A stretch of 64,000 bases of DNA, from contig DAOUQJ010000012.1 of NCBI GenBank assembly GCA_030625685.1, positions 1 to 64,000 of the forward strand. The letters run 5' to 3'. Origin of the DNA: Oscillospiraceae bacterium. Its GTDB lineage: Bacteria; Bacillota; Clostridia; Oscillospirales; Oscillospiraceae. The position numbers were made by a program, and so were the translations under genes. Below the pieces are notes generated by a model. That model worked only from the letters and a program-made list of their open reading frames with translations, did not search any database and was not told the DNA's origin. Shown piece after piece: positions 8,285 through 17,718 of this stretch (position 1 is its first letter; every line of letters starts with the position of its first letter).

Positions 8285-8334
8285 GCGCTAGAATACCCCC
8301 ATAATTGATATCAATTATGGGGGTATTCTAGCGC
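8285..8334. repeat. Perfect 50-bp palindrome without a spacer
   Basis: The 25-base left arm, GCGCTAGAATACCCCC then ATAATTGAT, is exactly mirrored by the right arm, with the centre at GAT|ATC. It begins 16 bases after the NADH-oxidase stop codon (minus strand) and lies upstream of the regulator promoter. There is no T tract on either side, so it is not a typical Rho-independent terminator. It could be an operator, a cruciform or RNA-stability element, or a degenerate terminator. Confidence 0.9.
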
Positions 8335-8350
8335 ATAAACAAATTCATAT

Positions 8351-9997
8351 TCATTGATCATCTGTTTTCTTTTTACTTTTGTCATAAAACGTATATCCAC
8401 CAGAAAGGTTATACACTTCTTTAAATCCACGACCTAATAAAATATTCTGTGCCGCATTGCCAGTACCGCCTTTATTGCAATAAATAACTGTTTTCTTTTC
8501 TGAATCAAAAGAATCTAATTTCTTGCGTAAGTTTTCATGTGGCACATTCACCGCACAGTCAATGCAGCCCTTTTCGGCATGATCTTCTGGGCTTCTTGCA
8601 TCGATTACTTGAAGAGAGTCATCCTGTTTGTCCAGTTCTTCTGCTCGGAGTAGTTTTCTGCCCTTATTCACAGCATTTTCTAACACCATACCAGCATAGT
8701 GAACAGGATCTTTCGCAGTTGAAAATGGCGGCGCATAGGATAAATCCAAATAAAATACGTCATCAATTTTAGCTTCATAGGTAATGAGCGTTGCAAAGAC
8801 ATCAATTCGTTTATCTACGCCAATAGTGCCAATGATTTGAGCACCAAGCAATCTCATACTTTTTTTATCTGCCACGACCTTAATGGCCATGTCTTCTCCA
8901 TGAAAATACTCTGTTTTGTTAGGGCGAATGAGATGAGCCACTTGAATATCATATCCTAGTTCCAACGCCTCACGCTCAGATAATCCCGTCGAAGCAATGG
9001 TATATTCAAATAGTTTAAAAATACCTGAACCTACGTTTCCACGATAGCGTAATGTACCACCAGTGAGTGCATCACCAGCTATTCGACCCGTTTTGTTCGC
9101 GGTAGAGCCCAACGGTGTATAAACAGGTCGTCCATCAATGGAGGAAAAGGTTTCAATACAGTCACCACACGCATAAATATCGGGAAGATTTGTCTGCATC
9201 GCAGGGTTGACTTTAATTGCACCTTTTAGCCCTAACTCTATCCCAATGGATTTGGCAAGGTCTGTATTGGGTTTTATGCCAGTCGCTAGTAGGACCAAAT
9301 CAGCATCTAATTTACTGCCATCACTGAGTAGCACATGTGATTTCTCAATTTTTTGAATGCTGGTTTCATTAAGAATACGAATCCCTTTTTGACAGATTAA
9401 ATTTTCCAAAAATGCTGCCATATCTTCATCTAAATTAGGCGTGATTTTCTTTGCAAGTTCCACTACCGTTACATCAATACCACGATTCACAAAGTTCTCT
9501 AATACTTCAAATCCAATGGCACCTGTACCCGCAATGACAGCTGTTTTCGGTTTTTTACCTTCAATAAATGATCTAATATTTCTCGCATCTTGCACATTTC
9601 TCAAAGAAAAGACGTGCTCTGCATCTTTTCCTTCAATGTTGGGGATAAACGACTTGGCACCCGTTGCAATAACAAGCTTATCATAGGTATCCGAAAATAC
9701 CTCACCTGTCATCATATTCTGTACCTTTAATGCTTTTTCCTCAGGAAGAATCTCAAGCACTTCATGTCTAATTTTAACATCAATATTATATTTTCGTTTG
9801 AACATTGCAGCATCTCGAGGCGTTATTTGTGTAATATCGTTGATTTCTCCTCCGATATAATATGGTAATCCACACCCAGCATATGAAATATCTTGATCTT
9901 TTTCATATATCACAATTTCTGCTTGTTCATTATTTCTTCGTGCTTTGGTTGCCGCTGATGTGCCTGCAGCAACTGCACCAATGACCAAAATTCTCAT
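8351..9997 (-). CDS. CoA-disulfide reductase/NADH oxidase with C-terminal rhodanese domain
   Basis: 548 aa flavoprotein. The N-terminal part has the FAD dinucleotide motif VIGAVAAGTSAA, the redox-active Cys in ISYAGCGLPYYIG, an NAD-binding GTGAIGFEVLE and a second FAD motif IYACGDCIE. A dimerisation domain follows, then a rhodanese domain from about residue 450 with active Cys in VIYCNKGGTGNA. This is the architecture of CoADR-Rhd proteins, which reduce CoA disulfide, persulfides or oxygen using NAD(P)H. In an anaerobe a thiol or oxidative-stress role is likely. The track start is TTG 10000; ATG 9997 with AAGGGGGAA in front is better. Confidence 0.9.
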   Translation of the reverse strand: MRILVIGAVAAGTSAATKARRNNEQAEIVIYEKDQDISYAGCGLPYYIGGEINDITQITPRDAAMFKRKYNIDVKIRHEVLEILPEEKALKVQNMMTGEVFSDTYDKLVIATGAKSFIPNIEGKDAEHVFSLRNVQDARNIRSFIEGKKPKTAVIAGTGAIGFEVLENFVNRGIDVTVVELAKKITPNLDEDMAAFLENLICQKGIRILNETSIQKIEKSHVLLSDGSKLDADLVLLATGIKPNTDLAKSIGIELGLKGAIKVNPAMQTNLPDIYACGDCIETFSSIDGRPVYTPLGSTANKTGRIAGDALTGGTLRYRGNVGSGIFKLFEYTIASTGLSEREALELGYDIQVAHLIRPNKTEYFHGEDMAIKVVADKKSMRLLGAQIIGTIGVDKRIDVFATLITYEAKIDDVFYLDLSYAPPFSTAKDPVHYAGMVLENAVNKGRKLLRAEELDKQDDSLQVIDARSPEDHAEKGCIDCAVNVPHENLRKKLDSFDSEKKTVIYCNKGGTGNAAQNILLGRGFKEVYNLSGGYTFYDKSKKKTDDQ

Positions 9998-10020
9998 CAA
10001 ATTCCCCCTTATTTAGGCAA

Positions 10021-10040
10021 TGATATCTTTCAGCATATCA
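10021..10040. promoter_or_regulatory. Inverted repeat in the NADH-oxidase leader (candidate operator)
   Basis: TGATAT-N8-ATATCA, perfect 6-bp arms, about 24 bases upstream of the ATG of the NADH oxidase gene. The TGATAT half-site also occurs at the centre of the 50-bp palindrome downstream of that gene. No binding protein is identified. Confidence 0.3.
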
Positions 10041-10173
10041 CATAGCATTTCATTTGTCATTATTTACTATACTAATCTCACAAAATTAAACACGTTTTCA
10101 TTATTCGCTATCATCTCTGCAAGCATATATAAAAACTTTTTATTCTATTAGTAGCATTATGCAGGCAAATAGA

Positions 10174-10203
10174 AACAAGGATGCAAACATTTGCATCCTT
10201 GTT
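10174..10203 (-). terminator. Terminator of the fatty-acid operon
   Basis: Perfect 14-bp stem AACAAGGATGCAAA / TTTGCATCCTTGTT, with a T-rich tail on the minus strand, 12 bases after the acyl-CoA synthetase stop codon. It shares the AAACATTT apex with the terminator at 3255. Confidence 0.85.
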
Positions 10204-10215
10204 AAATAAACGAAA

Positions 10216-11856
10216 TTAGGCGTTTTCCCATTCTTTCAAATCACGTTTTTTAATTTTTCCACTGATGGTTTTTGGCATTTCATCGACAAAATCCATAAAA
10301 CGAATCCATTTGTAATCAGATGTTCTTTCGTTGCAGAATCTTTTGATTTCTTTCTTAAGATCACTAGACGCTTCATATCCAGTGCTCAATAAAACAAAAG
10401 CTTTAATGGCTTGCCCACGAAGTGGGTCAGGAACCCCTACTACAGAACACTCTAGCACAGCAGGGTGCTCCATCAAAACATTTTCAATTTCATAAGGACC
10501 AACGCGATAACCACCTGTTTTGATGATGTCATCACTGCGCCCATTAAACCAAAAATAACCTTCTTCATCTCTCCATGCTGTATCACCAGTGTGGTAAACA
10601 CCACCACTCCAAGCGTTTGCATAGAGTTCTGGATTGTCACTATATGTGCTAAATACGCCAGTAGGCTTTTCACCATTCTCATTAGGAAGAATGACAATTT
10701 CACCTACTTCACCGTCTTCTGTGATTGTTCCATCACTATTTCTGATTGAAACATTATAAAGTGGTGTTGGTTTTCCCATGGCGCCAGGTTTCGCTTCAAA
10801 CCAAGGCAAATTAGCTAAAATAAGTGTAGTTTCTGTTTGTCCATACCCTTCTAAAATAGAAAGTCCTGTCGCCTCACGGAAACGAATGAAAACTTCAGGG
10901 TTGAGTGCTTCACCTGCTGTCGTGACATGCTCAAGACTTGGCATTTCCATCAGCCCAGTTTTGACTAAATAACGATAGATGGTAGGTGGCGCACAGAATG
11001 TATTTACTTTGTATTTATTGATAATCATCATGAGCTGACGAGGATCAAAACTATCAAAGTCAAACACCATGACTGCACTACCGACAAGCCACTGTCCATA
11101 TAGCTTACCCCAAGAGGACTTTGCCCAACCTGTTTCGGCAACTGTGAAATGTAATCCATTGTCTTTCGCTCTATGCCAATACTTTGCTGTGACGATATGA
11201 GCCAAGGTATAGCTGTGATTGTGAATAACACCTTTCGGCTGTCCTGTTGTGCCTGAAGTAAAATAATTTAATAGTGGCTCAGTGGCTAGCGTTTCCACTC
11301 GTTCAAATTCAGTAGAAGCCTTTTCCATTTCAGCCGTAAGATTGAAACAACCGTCAATGGATTCTTTGATTGTCCAAATTTGCTCTAATCTTGACTGCTC
11401 TTTTGCCTCTAAAAATCTAGCTGGCGCTTCATTTTCATGCGTGCAAATTGTAGCCTTCATATTGCCTTTTTCCAAACGATATACCATATCTCCAACTGTA
11501 AGCATATGGGTAACAGGAGCCATAATGGCACCTAGTTTATGCAACGCAACAGCAACAAACCAATATTCATAGTGACGTTTTAACATCACCATTACGGTGT
11601 CACCTTTACCGATTCCCTTAGCAGAAAGCGCATTGCACACTTGATTGCTATATTTACTAACGTCTTCAAATGTAAATGTTTTTTCATTGCCGTGTACATC
11701 ACACCAAACCATTGCCTGTTTGCTTGGTGATTCCTTAGCTATGGCGTCAACCACATCATAGCCAAAATTGTAGTTTTCAGGATATTCTAAGGAAAAGTCC
11801 GTCAATATTCCTTGTGAGTCATACTCTTCTCGGCAAAATTGCTGATAAATGCTCAT
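10216..11856 (-). CDS. AMP-forming acyl-CoA synthetase (medium-chain type), last gene of the fab operon
   Basis: 546 aa adenylate-forming enzyme that activates a carboxylic acid to acyl-AMP and then acyl-CoA. Visible motifs are the P-loop [12 protein letters not shown], the A5 motif [32 protein letters not shown], the hinge [13 protein letters not shown] and the C-terminal catalytic Lys in [13 protein letters not shown]. It resembles the medium-chain acyl-CoA synthetase (MACS) branch. Its ATG overlaps the accA stop as ATGA, and its ribosome site AAGGAGGA lies inside the last accA codons, so it is translationally coupled to acetyl-CoA carboxylase. Placement inside a synthesis operon suggests fatty-acid salvage or recycling; that role is inference. 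Confidence 0.9.
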   Translation of the reverse strand: MSIYQQFCREEYDSQGILTDFSLEYPENYNFGYDVVDAIAKESPSKQAMVWCDVHGNEKTFTFEDVSKYSNQVCNALSAKGIGKGDTVMVMLKRHYEYWFVAVALHKLGAIMAPVTHMLTVGDMVYRLEKGNMKATICTHENEAPARFLEAKEQSRLEQIWTIKESIDGCFNLTAEMEKASTEFERVETLATEPLLNYFTSGTTGQPKGVIHNHSYTLAHIVTAKYWHRAKDNGLHFTVAETGWAKSSWGKLYGQWLVGSAVMVFDFDSFDPRQLMMIINKYKVNTFCAPPTIYRYLVKTGLMEMPSLEHVTTAGEALNPEVFIRFREATGLSILEGYGQTETTLILANLPWFEAKPGAMGKPTPLYNVSIRNSDGTITEDGEVGEIVILPNENGEKPTGVFSTYSDNPELYANAWSGGVYHTGDTAWRDEEGYFWFNGRSDDIIKTGGYRVGPYEIENVLMEHPAVLECSVVGVPDPLRGQAIKAFVLLSTGYEASSDLKKEIKRFCNERTSDYKWIRFMDFVDEMPKTISGKIKKRDLKEWENA

Positions 11857-12659
11857 AAGTCCTCCTTGGCGATGGTATCAAACGCCCCAAATTTTCGAAA
11901 GCGTTTATATCGTTTTTCCGTTAATTCTTCAGTTGTCAAATTCGACAATGCATCTAATTTTTGTTTAATCTTGATACTCAATTTGGCATAATACGCATCT
12001 GAACCCAAGCCATTTTCGGTCAACACTTCATCCGCAATTCCAAAGGTCAACGCATCTTTTGCCGTGAGCTTTAAACATTCAGCAGCGTCAGCTGCACGTG
12101 TTGCATCTTTCCACAATATTGCTGCACAACCCTCAGGTGAAATGACAGAATAGATGGAGTTTTCAAGCATCCACACTTCATCTGCAACCGACAAGCCCAA
12201 TGCGCCACCACTTCCACCTTCTCCGATGAGAATAGATAATACTGGAGTTTTCAGCGCACTCATTTCCATTAAGTTGACTGCAATTGCTTGGCCTTGACCG
12301 CGTTCTTCGGCACCAATTCCACAAAATGCCCCAGATGTATCAACCAAACAAATCACTGGTCGTTGGAACTTTTCTGCTTGTCGCATAAGACGCAACGCTT
12401 TACGGTATCCTTCTGGGTTTGGCGCCCCAAAATTCCGATGCACACGTTCTTTTGCAGTACGGCCTTTTTCAATACCAATCACTGTGACAGGCATTCCATG
12501 TAGGGTAGCAACACCACCCACAATCGCTGTATCATCAGCAAAAGATCGATCACCATGCAATTCAAAAAAATCATCAAACATGCTGGTAATATAAGAAAGA
12601 CTCGTTGGACGATTATTGGCACGTGCCAACTTAACACTTTCATATGCAGTATTACTCAT
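11853..12659 (-). CDS. accA: Acetyl-CoA carboxylase carboxyltransferase, alpha subunit
   Basis: 268 aa subunit that, with AccD, transfers the carboxyl group from biotin to acetyl-CoA to form malonyl-CoA. The ClpP/crotonase-fold signature is seen in [18 protein letters not shown], the oxyanion-type segment [18 protein letters not shown] and [19 protein letters not shown]. The protein is shorter than the Gram-negative form, as usual in Bacillota. The track uses GTG 12668; ATG 12659, with GGAGGTG 7 bases upstream inside the accD end, is preferred and overlaps accD by 8 bases. The 3' end overlaps the acyl-CoA synthetase start. Confidence 0.96.
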   Translation of the reverse strand: MSNTAYESVKLARANNRPTSLSYITSMFDDFFELHGDRSFADDTAIVGGVATLHGMPVTVIGIEKGRTAKERVHRNFGAPNPEGYRKALRLMRQAEKFQRPVICLVDTSGAFCGIGAEERGQGQAIAVNLMEMSALKTPVLSILIGEGGSGGALGLSVADEVWMLENSIYSVISPEGCAAILWKDATRAADAAECLKLTAKDALTFGIADEVLTENGLGSDAYYAKLSIKIKQKLDALSNLTTEELTEKRYKRFRKFGAFDTIAKEDL

Positions 12660-13524
12660 GTGTAGCACCTCCCATATGAAGGTTCAATAAATCTGAAATG
12701 ATCTTTGGTTGATCCAAACGAGAAACAATCGCATCGATAAATCCATGTTCGAGCAAAAATTCAGAGGTTTGGAACCCTTGTGGCAACTTTTTACGCACAG
12801 TTTGTTCAATGACACGCGCTCCTGCAAATCCCACCGTTGCATCAGGCTCAGCAATAATGATATCACCTTCCATTGCGAAACTTGCCATAACTCCACCAGT
12901 CGTTGGATCAGTTAATACTGTCAAGTAAAAAAGGCCCGCATCGCTATGTCTCTTCACAGCCGCACTGGTCTTTGCCATTTGCATAAGTGACAACATTCCC
13001 TCTTGCATTCTCGCGCCTCCTGAGACAGTAAAGCCAACGACAGGAAGTTTGCGCTCTGTTGCAAGTTCGAACGTGCGCGTAATTTTTTCTCCGACTACTG
13101 TGCCCATGCTCCCCATCATAAAATAGGGGTCCATCACAAAAATGCAACAAGGTACACCTTTGATAGTCGCAGTGCCACATACAACAGCTTCCTCAGCATT
13201 TGCAATGCTTTTGGTTGCGTTGAGTTTTTTTTGATAACCCGGAAAATCTAAGGGGTCTGTACTATTGAGCCCCTCAAATTCAGGTGAAAAGGAACCAGAA
13301 TCGGTTAAAAATGAAATCCGATCTGCTGGTTTTATACGATAATGATAGCCACAAGAACAAGTATTGGCATCATCCCACAGTTTTGTCAGTTCTGTTTGTT
13401 TACGACAATTGGGACATTGTTGCGTTAGTTCGGCTTCCGTATCCCCATATTTCGGGTGAACCGATGTACGCCCACCTTGTTCAAGTGGATTTTTGGGTTT
13501 GTGTAAAAAAGGAATCGATGGCAT
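12652..13524 (-). CDS. accD: Acetyl-CoA carboxylase carboxyltransferase, beta subunit
   Basis: 290 aa partner of AccA. An N-terminal four-cysteine zinc finger (CPNCRKQ ... CSCGYHYR) is typical of bacterial AccD. The carboxyltransferase core has [19 protein letters not shown] and [17 protein letters not shown]. The track start is GTG 13533, which lies in the ribosome site GAGGTGA; ATG 13524 is used here. It starts 13 bases after the accC stop and overlaps accA by 8 bases. Confidence 0.96.
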   Translation of the reverse strand: MPSIPFLHKPKNPLEQGGRTSVHPKYGDTEAELTQQCPNCRKQTELTKLWDDANTCSCGYHYRIKPADRISFLTDSGSFSPEFEGLNSTDPLDFPGYQKKLNATKSIANAEEAVVCGTATIKGVPCCIFVMDPYFMMGSMGTVVGEKITRTFELATERKLPVVGFTVSGGARMQEGMLSLMQMAKTSAAVKRHSDAGLFYLTVLTDPTTGGVMASFAMEGDIIIAEPDATVGFAGARVIEQTVRKKLPQGFQTSEFLLEHGFIDAIVSRLDQPKIISDLLNLHMGGATHE

Positions 13525-13537
13525 ATTTGTCACCTCA

Positions 13538-14839
13538 CTATTTGAAAAAATCTAGGCTATAAGATCCATTTTGAAATCTTGTATCCCCTATGATATCGAG
13601 TTGATTCGCAATGTTTGTTTCAACACCCTGGATTACAAGTTCACAAAGTGCTGCCTGCATTTTTCGAATGGCTTCCTCTCTTGTTCCGGCAAACACGATG
13701 AGTTTTCCCAGTAGCGGATCATATACAGGAGATACCACGGAGCCCATCGCTAAGTAAGTGTCAAAGCGAACAAATGGACCACCTGGAATGTGTAAAAATT
13801 CAACTTTTCCAGGTGCACGAGCATTGATACGACATTCAATGGAGCAACCTTTCATTTTTACATCATTCTGTTTGAATTTGAGTGGAATACCTGCTGCTGT
13901 CCGGATTTGCCATTTTACCAAATCATAGCTTGTAATCGCCTCTGTTACAGTATGTTCCACTTGAAGACGGACATTCATCTCCATAAAGTAGTAATTCCCA
14001 CTTGAATCAAGCAAAAACTCTAAAGTACCAAGTCCAAGATATCCTACCGATTTTACAGCTTTGGTGATTTGTTCAATCATTGTGTTTCTCACGTCAGCTG
14101 TGATTGCAGGAGAAGGAGATTCCTCCACAAGTTTTTGGTGATTGCGCTGAATTGAGCAGTCTCGCTCACCCAAACAAACCACTTCACCTGCTTCGTCTGC
14201 TATGATTTGCATTTCAATGTGTCTTGCTGGATGAATATACTTTTCCATATATACTGCGCCATCACCAAAGGCAGATTTCCCTTCAGATGTCGCAGCGAAA
14301 AAGGCATTTTCCATCTCTTCTTCTTTTCTCACAAGTCGAATACCACGACCGCCGCCACCAGAGCGGGCTTTCAGCATCACAGGATAACCGATGAGCTTTG
14401 CCGCTTCTAGTGCTTCCTCTACAGAATCTAATAATTTAGACCCAGGAATGGTGGGAAGTCCAGCTTCTTCCATGAGTTGTTTGACTTGTTCTTTGTCGCT
14501 AAGACGCTCCATTTTTTCAGGGTCTGGACCGATAAAGACGATGCCATGCTTTAAACAAAGCTCGGCAAACTGCGCATTTTCGGACAAAAAACCATACCCT
14601 GGATGGATTGCCTGCGCACCAGAAATGAGCGCAGCACTAATGATGCGTTCTTGGTTTAAATAACTATCTAAAGGAGATGCTTCTCCAATGCAATAACTTT
14701 GATCAGCCAATGCAACATGCAAAGCATCTTTGTCTGCTTTCGAATAGACTGCCACAGTAGAAATGCCCATATCTTTACAACTACGAATGATACGTACGGC
14801 TATTTCACCACGATTGGCAATGAGAATTTTTGAAAACAC
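13538..14839 (-). CDS. accC: Biotin carboxylase subunit of acetyl-CoA carboxylase
   Basis: 433 aa ATP-grasp enzyme that carboxylates the biotin on AccB. It opens with FSKILIANRGEIAVRIIRSC, has the glycine-rich ATP loop KARSGGGGRGIRLV, and the metal and catalytic segment FMEMNVRLQVEHTVTE. It is complete and slightly short for the family (about 445-450). It starts at GTG with GAGG upstream in the end of fabZ. The biotin it needs can be linked to bioB about 20 kb away. Confidence 0.96.
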   Translation of the reverse strand: MFSKILIANRGEIAVRIIRSCKDMGISTVAVYSKADKDALHVALADQSYCIGEASPLDSYLNQERIISAALISGAQAIHPGYGFLSENAQFAELCLKHGIVFIGPDPEKMERLSDKEQVKQLMEEAGLPTIPGSKLLDSVEEALEAAKLIGYPVMLKARSGGGGRGIRLVRKEEEMENAFFAATSEGKSAFGDGAVYMEKYIHPARHIEMQIIADEAGEVVCLGERDCSIQRNHQKLVEESPSPAITADVRNTMIEQITKAVKSVGYLGLGTLEFLLDSSGNYYFMEMNVRLQVEHTVTEAITSYDLVKWQIRTAAGIPLKFKQNDVKMKGCSIECRINARAPGKVEFLHIPGGPFVRFDTYLAMGSVVSPVYDPLLGKLIVFAGTREEAIRKMQAALCELVIQGVETNIANQLDIIGDTRFQNGSYSLDFFK

Positions 14840-14843
14840 TGTT

Positions 14844-15263
14844 TTATACCTCTTGTAGCGCGAAGGAAAAACTTGCTTTGACGCACAATTTGCCGTCTAC
14901 AAATCCTTTCCCTTCTGCAAAATAAAATGGATGTTTCGATCTAGTTAATGTACATTCTGTTTGGAATGTATCACCAGGTTTCACTGGATTTCGAAATCGA
15001 ACATTATCCAAACTTGTAAAGAGTGATAACTGATTTTCACTAGTCATTTTTTCACTGAGAAGTACACAGACTGACTGCGCAAGCATTTCACACAAAATGA
15101 CACCTGGCACCACTGGATTCCCAGGAAAATGCCCATCTAAAAACCATTCACTTCCATCTATTTTAACCTTTCCATAAGCGGTTCCATCTTCACAATAAGC
15201 TTCCTGTATGAGTAGCATACTGTCACGATGTGGCAATATGGATTTTAGTTCTTCTTGATTCAT
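14844..15263 (-). CDS. fabZ: 3-hydroxyacyl-ACP dehydratase
   Basis: 139 aa hot-dog-fold dehydratase that removes water from 3-hydroxyacyl-ACP. The active-site His is in LDGHFPGNPVVPGV and the Glu in ILCEMLAQ. The N-terminal LPHRDSMLLIQEA is typical of FabZ. Its ATG overlaps the accB stop by 4 bases, and it ends 4 bases before accC. No fabM or fabA-like isomerase gene is visible in the operon, so how unsaturated acids are made is not evident here. Confidence 0.95.
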   Translation of the reverse strand: MNQEELKSILPHRDSMLLIQEAYCEDGTAYGKVKIDGSEWFLDGHFPGNPVVPGVILCEMLAQSVCVLLSEKMTSENQLSLFTSLDNVRFRNPVKPGDTFQTECTLTRSKHPFYFAEGKGFVDGKLCVKASFSFALQEV

Positions 15264-15703
15264 GCTTCCTCCTTTTGAATGCGGAAGAGAACCTGACCAT
15301 AGTCCACTACTTGCTGATTTTCTACACAGATTTCGGTAATAACACCATCAAATTCTGATGTAATTTCATTCATCAGTTTCATGGACTCAATAATACAAAT
15401 GACATCCCCTTTGCGCACTCTATCGCCGACAGATACGTATGGAGGTTGATTTTCTGCTGGTGCACGATAAAATGCGCCAACCATTGGAGAACAAATATCC
15501 TCCGTTTGACCGCCTTCGGTTTTTACAGGTGAAGGCGCTACTACTGGAGTAGTTGTTTCTGACACAACCACAGGAACTGTAGGGGAAGTCACAGCGACAG
15601 AACGCTCTAAACGAATGGTTTTTCCATTGTCGTTGACTTCTAAGCCAGTGAGCTCAAGTTCTTTCATGAGCTGTGCATATTTTCTAATATCCTTTTCTTC
15701 CAT
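15260..15703 (-). CDS. accB: Biotin carboxyl carrier protein of acetyl-CoA carboxylase
   Basis: 147 aa carrier. An N-terminal helical region and a Pro/Val/Thr-rich linker (about residues 38-65) lead into the biotinyl domain, with the lysine in the motif IESMKLMNEIT (the more common form is EAMKMMNE). The lysine is biotinylated by BirA, not encoded in the window. Located between fabF (13 bases) and fabZ (4-base overlap); AAGGAAGAAGG precedes the ATG. Confidence 0.95.
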   Translation of the reverse strand: MEEKDIRKYAQLMKELELTGLEVNDNGKTIRLERSVAVTSPTVPVVVSETTTPVVAPSPVKTEGGQTEDICSPMVGAFYRAPAENQPPYVSVGDRVRKGDVICIIESMKLMNEITSEFDGVITEICVENQQVVDYGQVLFRIQKEEA

Positions 15704-15716
15704 GTGTCCTTCTTCC

Positions 15717-16952
15717 TTATTTCAGTTTACGAATCGCCAAACACGCATTGTGCCCACCAAATCCTAGAGAGTTTGATAGTGCCATGTCAATTTCAGCTTT
15801 TCTTGCTGTCAGCGGTACATAGTCCAAATCACACTCTGGGTCAGGAGACAGCAAACCAACTGTTGGTGGTATCAAACTATCTTCCATTGCCATGAGACAT
15901 GCAATTGCTTCAACTGCACCAGCTGCGCCTAGCATATGTCCAGTCATTGATTTGGTCGAACTGATCGGTGTTTGTTTTGCTTTTTCAAGACCCAATAGCG
16001 TTTTAATCGCTGTTGTTTCCATAATGTCATTGAGCTTTGTACCTGTGCCGTGGGCATTGATATATAATTTGGTGTCATCAGTATAGTTTGCTTCGTCTAG
16101 AGCCATTTTCATAGCATTGACAGCGCCAATACCATCTGGATGTGGTGCAGTAATATGATGCGCATCACAAGTAGAACCATATCCTGCGATTTCTCCGTAG
16201 ATTTTAGCACCACGAGCGACAGCATGTTCATATTCTTCTAAAATGAGCACACCACTGCCCTCGCCCATTGTAAAGCCGCCACGTCGACTATCAAATGGCA
16301 AAGATGCCAAATCGGGATCATCTGCAACAGACAAAGCTTGCATATTAATAAACCCAGCCATGCCTGGTTCTGCAATGGCTGCCTCAGTACCACCTGCAAT
16401 GACAGCATCTGTATATCCATGACGAATCGCACGAAGCGCTTCACCAATCGCATTAGATCCAGATGCACAAGCAGTTACGATTGGAATTGCTGGCCCTTGA
16501 CAATTGAAACGAATGGCAACCATACCAGCAGCCATGTTAGCAATCATCATTGGAATGAGATATGGGGACACCCTACGTGGCCCTTTTGCACGCAACTTAT
16601 CCATTTCATTTGTAAAAGCTTGGATTCCGCCAATGCCTGTGCCGATATACACGCTAATACGCTCTGGTGGAAGTGTACCGATAATACCACTATCCTCCAC
16701 AGCTTGCGTAGCTGCTGCAATCGCATAATGTGCATTCTGATCGCTACGCGTCACTTCAGCTTTTTCCATGTAATCTTTTGGGTCAAAGTTTTTCACTTGC
16801 CCAGCCATTTTGGCTTTATAGTTTTCTGTGTCAAACCTCGTGTTTAGACCAATGCCATGCACACCTGCTTGAATGCTTTGACGAAAACTTTCTATGTCAT
16901 TTCCGATTGGGCTCACAAGTCCCATACCAGTGACAACTACTCTTCTATGCAT
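15717..16952 (-). CDS. fabF: 3-oxoacyl-ACP synthase II
   Basis: 411 aa condensing enzyme that extends acyl-ACP with malonyl-ACP. The Cys-His-His triad is visible: Cys162 in VTACASGSNA, His in NAHGTGTKLND and His in KSMTGHMLGAAGA. N-terminal RRVVVTGMGLVSPIGND is typical. The gene starts about 31 bases after fabG, the largest gap inside the operon. No fabH is present in this cluster, so the initiating synthase must be encoded elsewhere. Confidence 0.96.
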   Translation of the reverse strand: MHRRVVVTGMGLVSPIGNDIESFRQSIQAGVHGIGLNTRFDTENYKAKMAGQVKNFDPKDYMEKAEVTRSDQNAHYAIAAATQAVEDSGIIGTLPPERISVYIGTGIGGIQAFTNEMDKLRAKGPRRVSPYLIPMMIANMAAGMVAIRFNCQGPAIPIVTACASGSNAIGEALRAIRHGYTDAVIAGGTEAAIAEPGMAGFINMQALSVADDPDLASLPFDSRRGGFTMGEGSGVLILEEYEHAVARGAKIYGEIAGYGSTCDAHHITAPHPDGIGAVNAMKMALDEANYTDDTKLYINAHGTGTKLNDIMETTAIKTLLGLEKAKQTPISSTKSMTGHMLGAAGAVEAIACLMAMEDSLIPPTVGLLSPDPECDLDYVPLTARKAEIDMALSNSLGFGGHNACLAIRKLK

Positions 16953-16983
16953 CTAAATGTTCTTCCTTTCGGTGATTCACACA

Positions 16984-17718
16984 TCACATCGCTAGGCCGC
17001 CGTCTACGCGTAGCACCTCGCCTGTGATATAATCTGCCGCGTTACTTGCTAGAAATACGGCTGCATTGGCCACATCTTCAGTTGATCCCAAACGATTGAG
17101 TGGAATTGAATTGGCCAGTGTATTTCCAGCATCAATATCTTCTGTCATTTCAGTTTGAATGAAACCTGGCGCAATTGCATTACAAGTAATATTTCTAGGT
17201 GCCAATTCCTTCGCCAAAGATTTGGTAAGTCCAATGAGACCGGCTTTTGACGCAGAGTAATTAGACTGGCCAGCATTGCCCAAAAGCCCAGAAATTGACG
17301 TGATATTAATGATTTTGCCACCTTTTGCTCGAATAAAGACAGGAGCACAATGGCGCGCCATATGAAATGCACCTTTCAGGTTTGTATCCATAACTGCATC
17401 AAAGTCAGCTTCCTTCATGGTAGCAATGAGCCCATCTCGTGTAATGCCTGCATTGTTCACAAGCAAATCCACTTTTCCGAAATCTTTCTTCACATTCGAA
17501 ACGGTTTCTTTACATGCAGCAAAGTCAGCCACATCACAACGATAGCACTCAGCTCGGACGCCAAAAGCACGGCAGGCTTCTACGACCTCCAAAGCAGCAG
17601 TTTCATTTGATGCATATACTACAGCCACATCCGCACCATTTTGTGCATAAGAAATGGCAATTGCACGACCTATGCCACGAGATGCACCAGTGACAATGGC
17701 AACTTTTCCTTTTAACAT
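16984..17718 (-). CDS. fabG: 3-oxoacyl-ACP reductase
   Basis: 244 aa short-chain dehydrogenase that reduces 3-oxoacyl-ACP with NADPH. The cofactor loop TGASRGIG lies at residues 10-17, NNAG near 90, and the catalytic Ser and YSASK near 140-157; the terminal TGEVLRVDGGLAM is typical. It overlaps the end of fabD by 7 bases, with AAAGGAG as ribosome site. Confidence 0.96.
   Translation of the reverse strand: MLKGKVAIVTGASRGIGRAIAISYAQNGADVAVVYASNETAALEVVEACRAFGVRAECYRCDVADFAACKETVSNVKKDFGKVDLLVNNAGITRDGLIATMKEADFDAVMDTNLKGAFHMARHCAPVFIRAKGGKIINITSISGLLGNAGQSNYSASKAGLIGLTKSLAKELAPRNITCNAIAPGFIQTEMTEDIDAGNTLANSIPLNRLGSTEDVANAAVFLASNAADYITGEVLRVDGGLAM

Noticed and set aside
16338-16847. 169-aa plus-strand ORF inside fabF
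   Set aside because: Shadow of fabF; His/Asn/Thr/Cys-rich composition typical of antisense frames.
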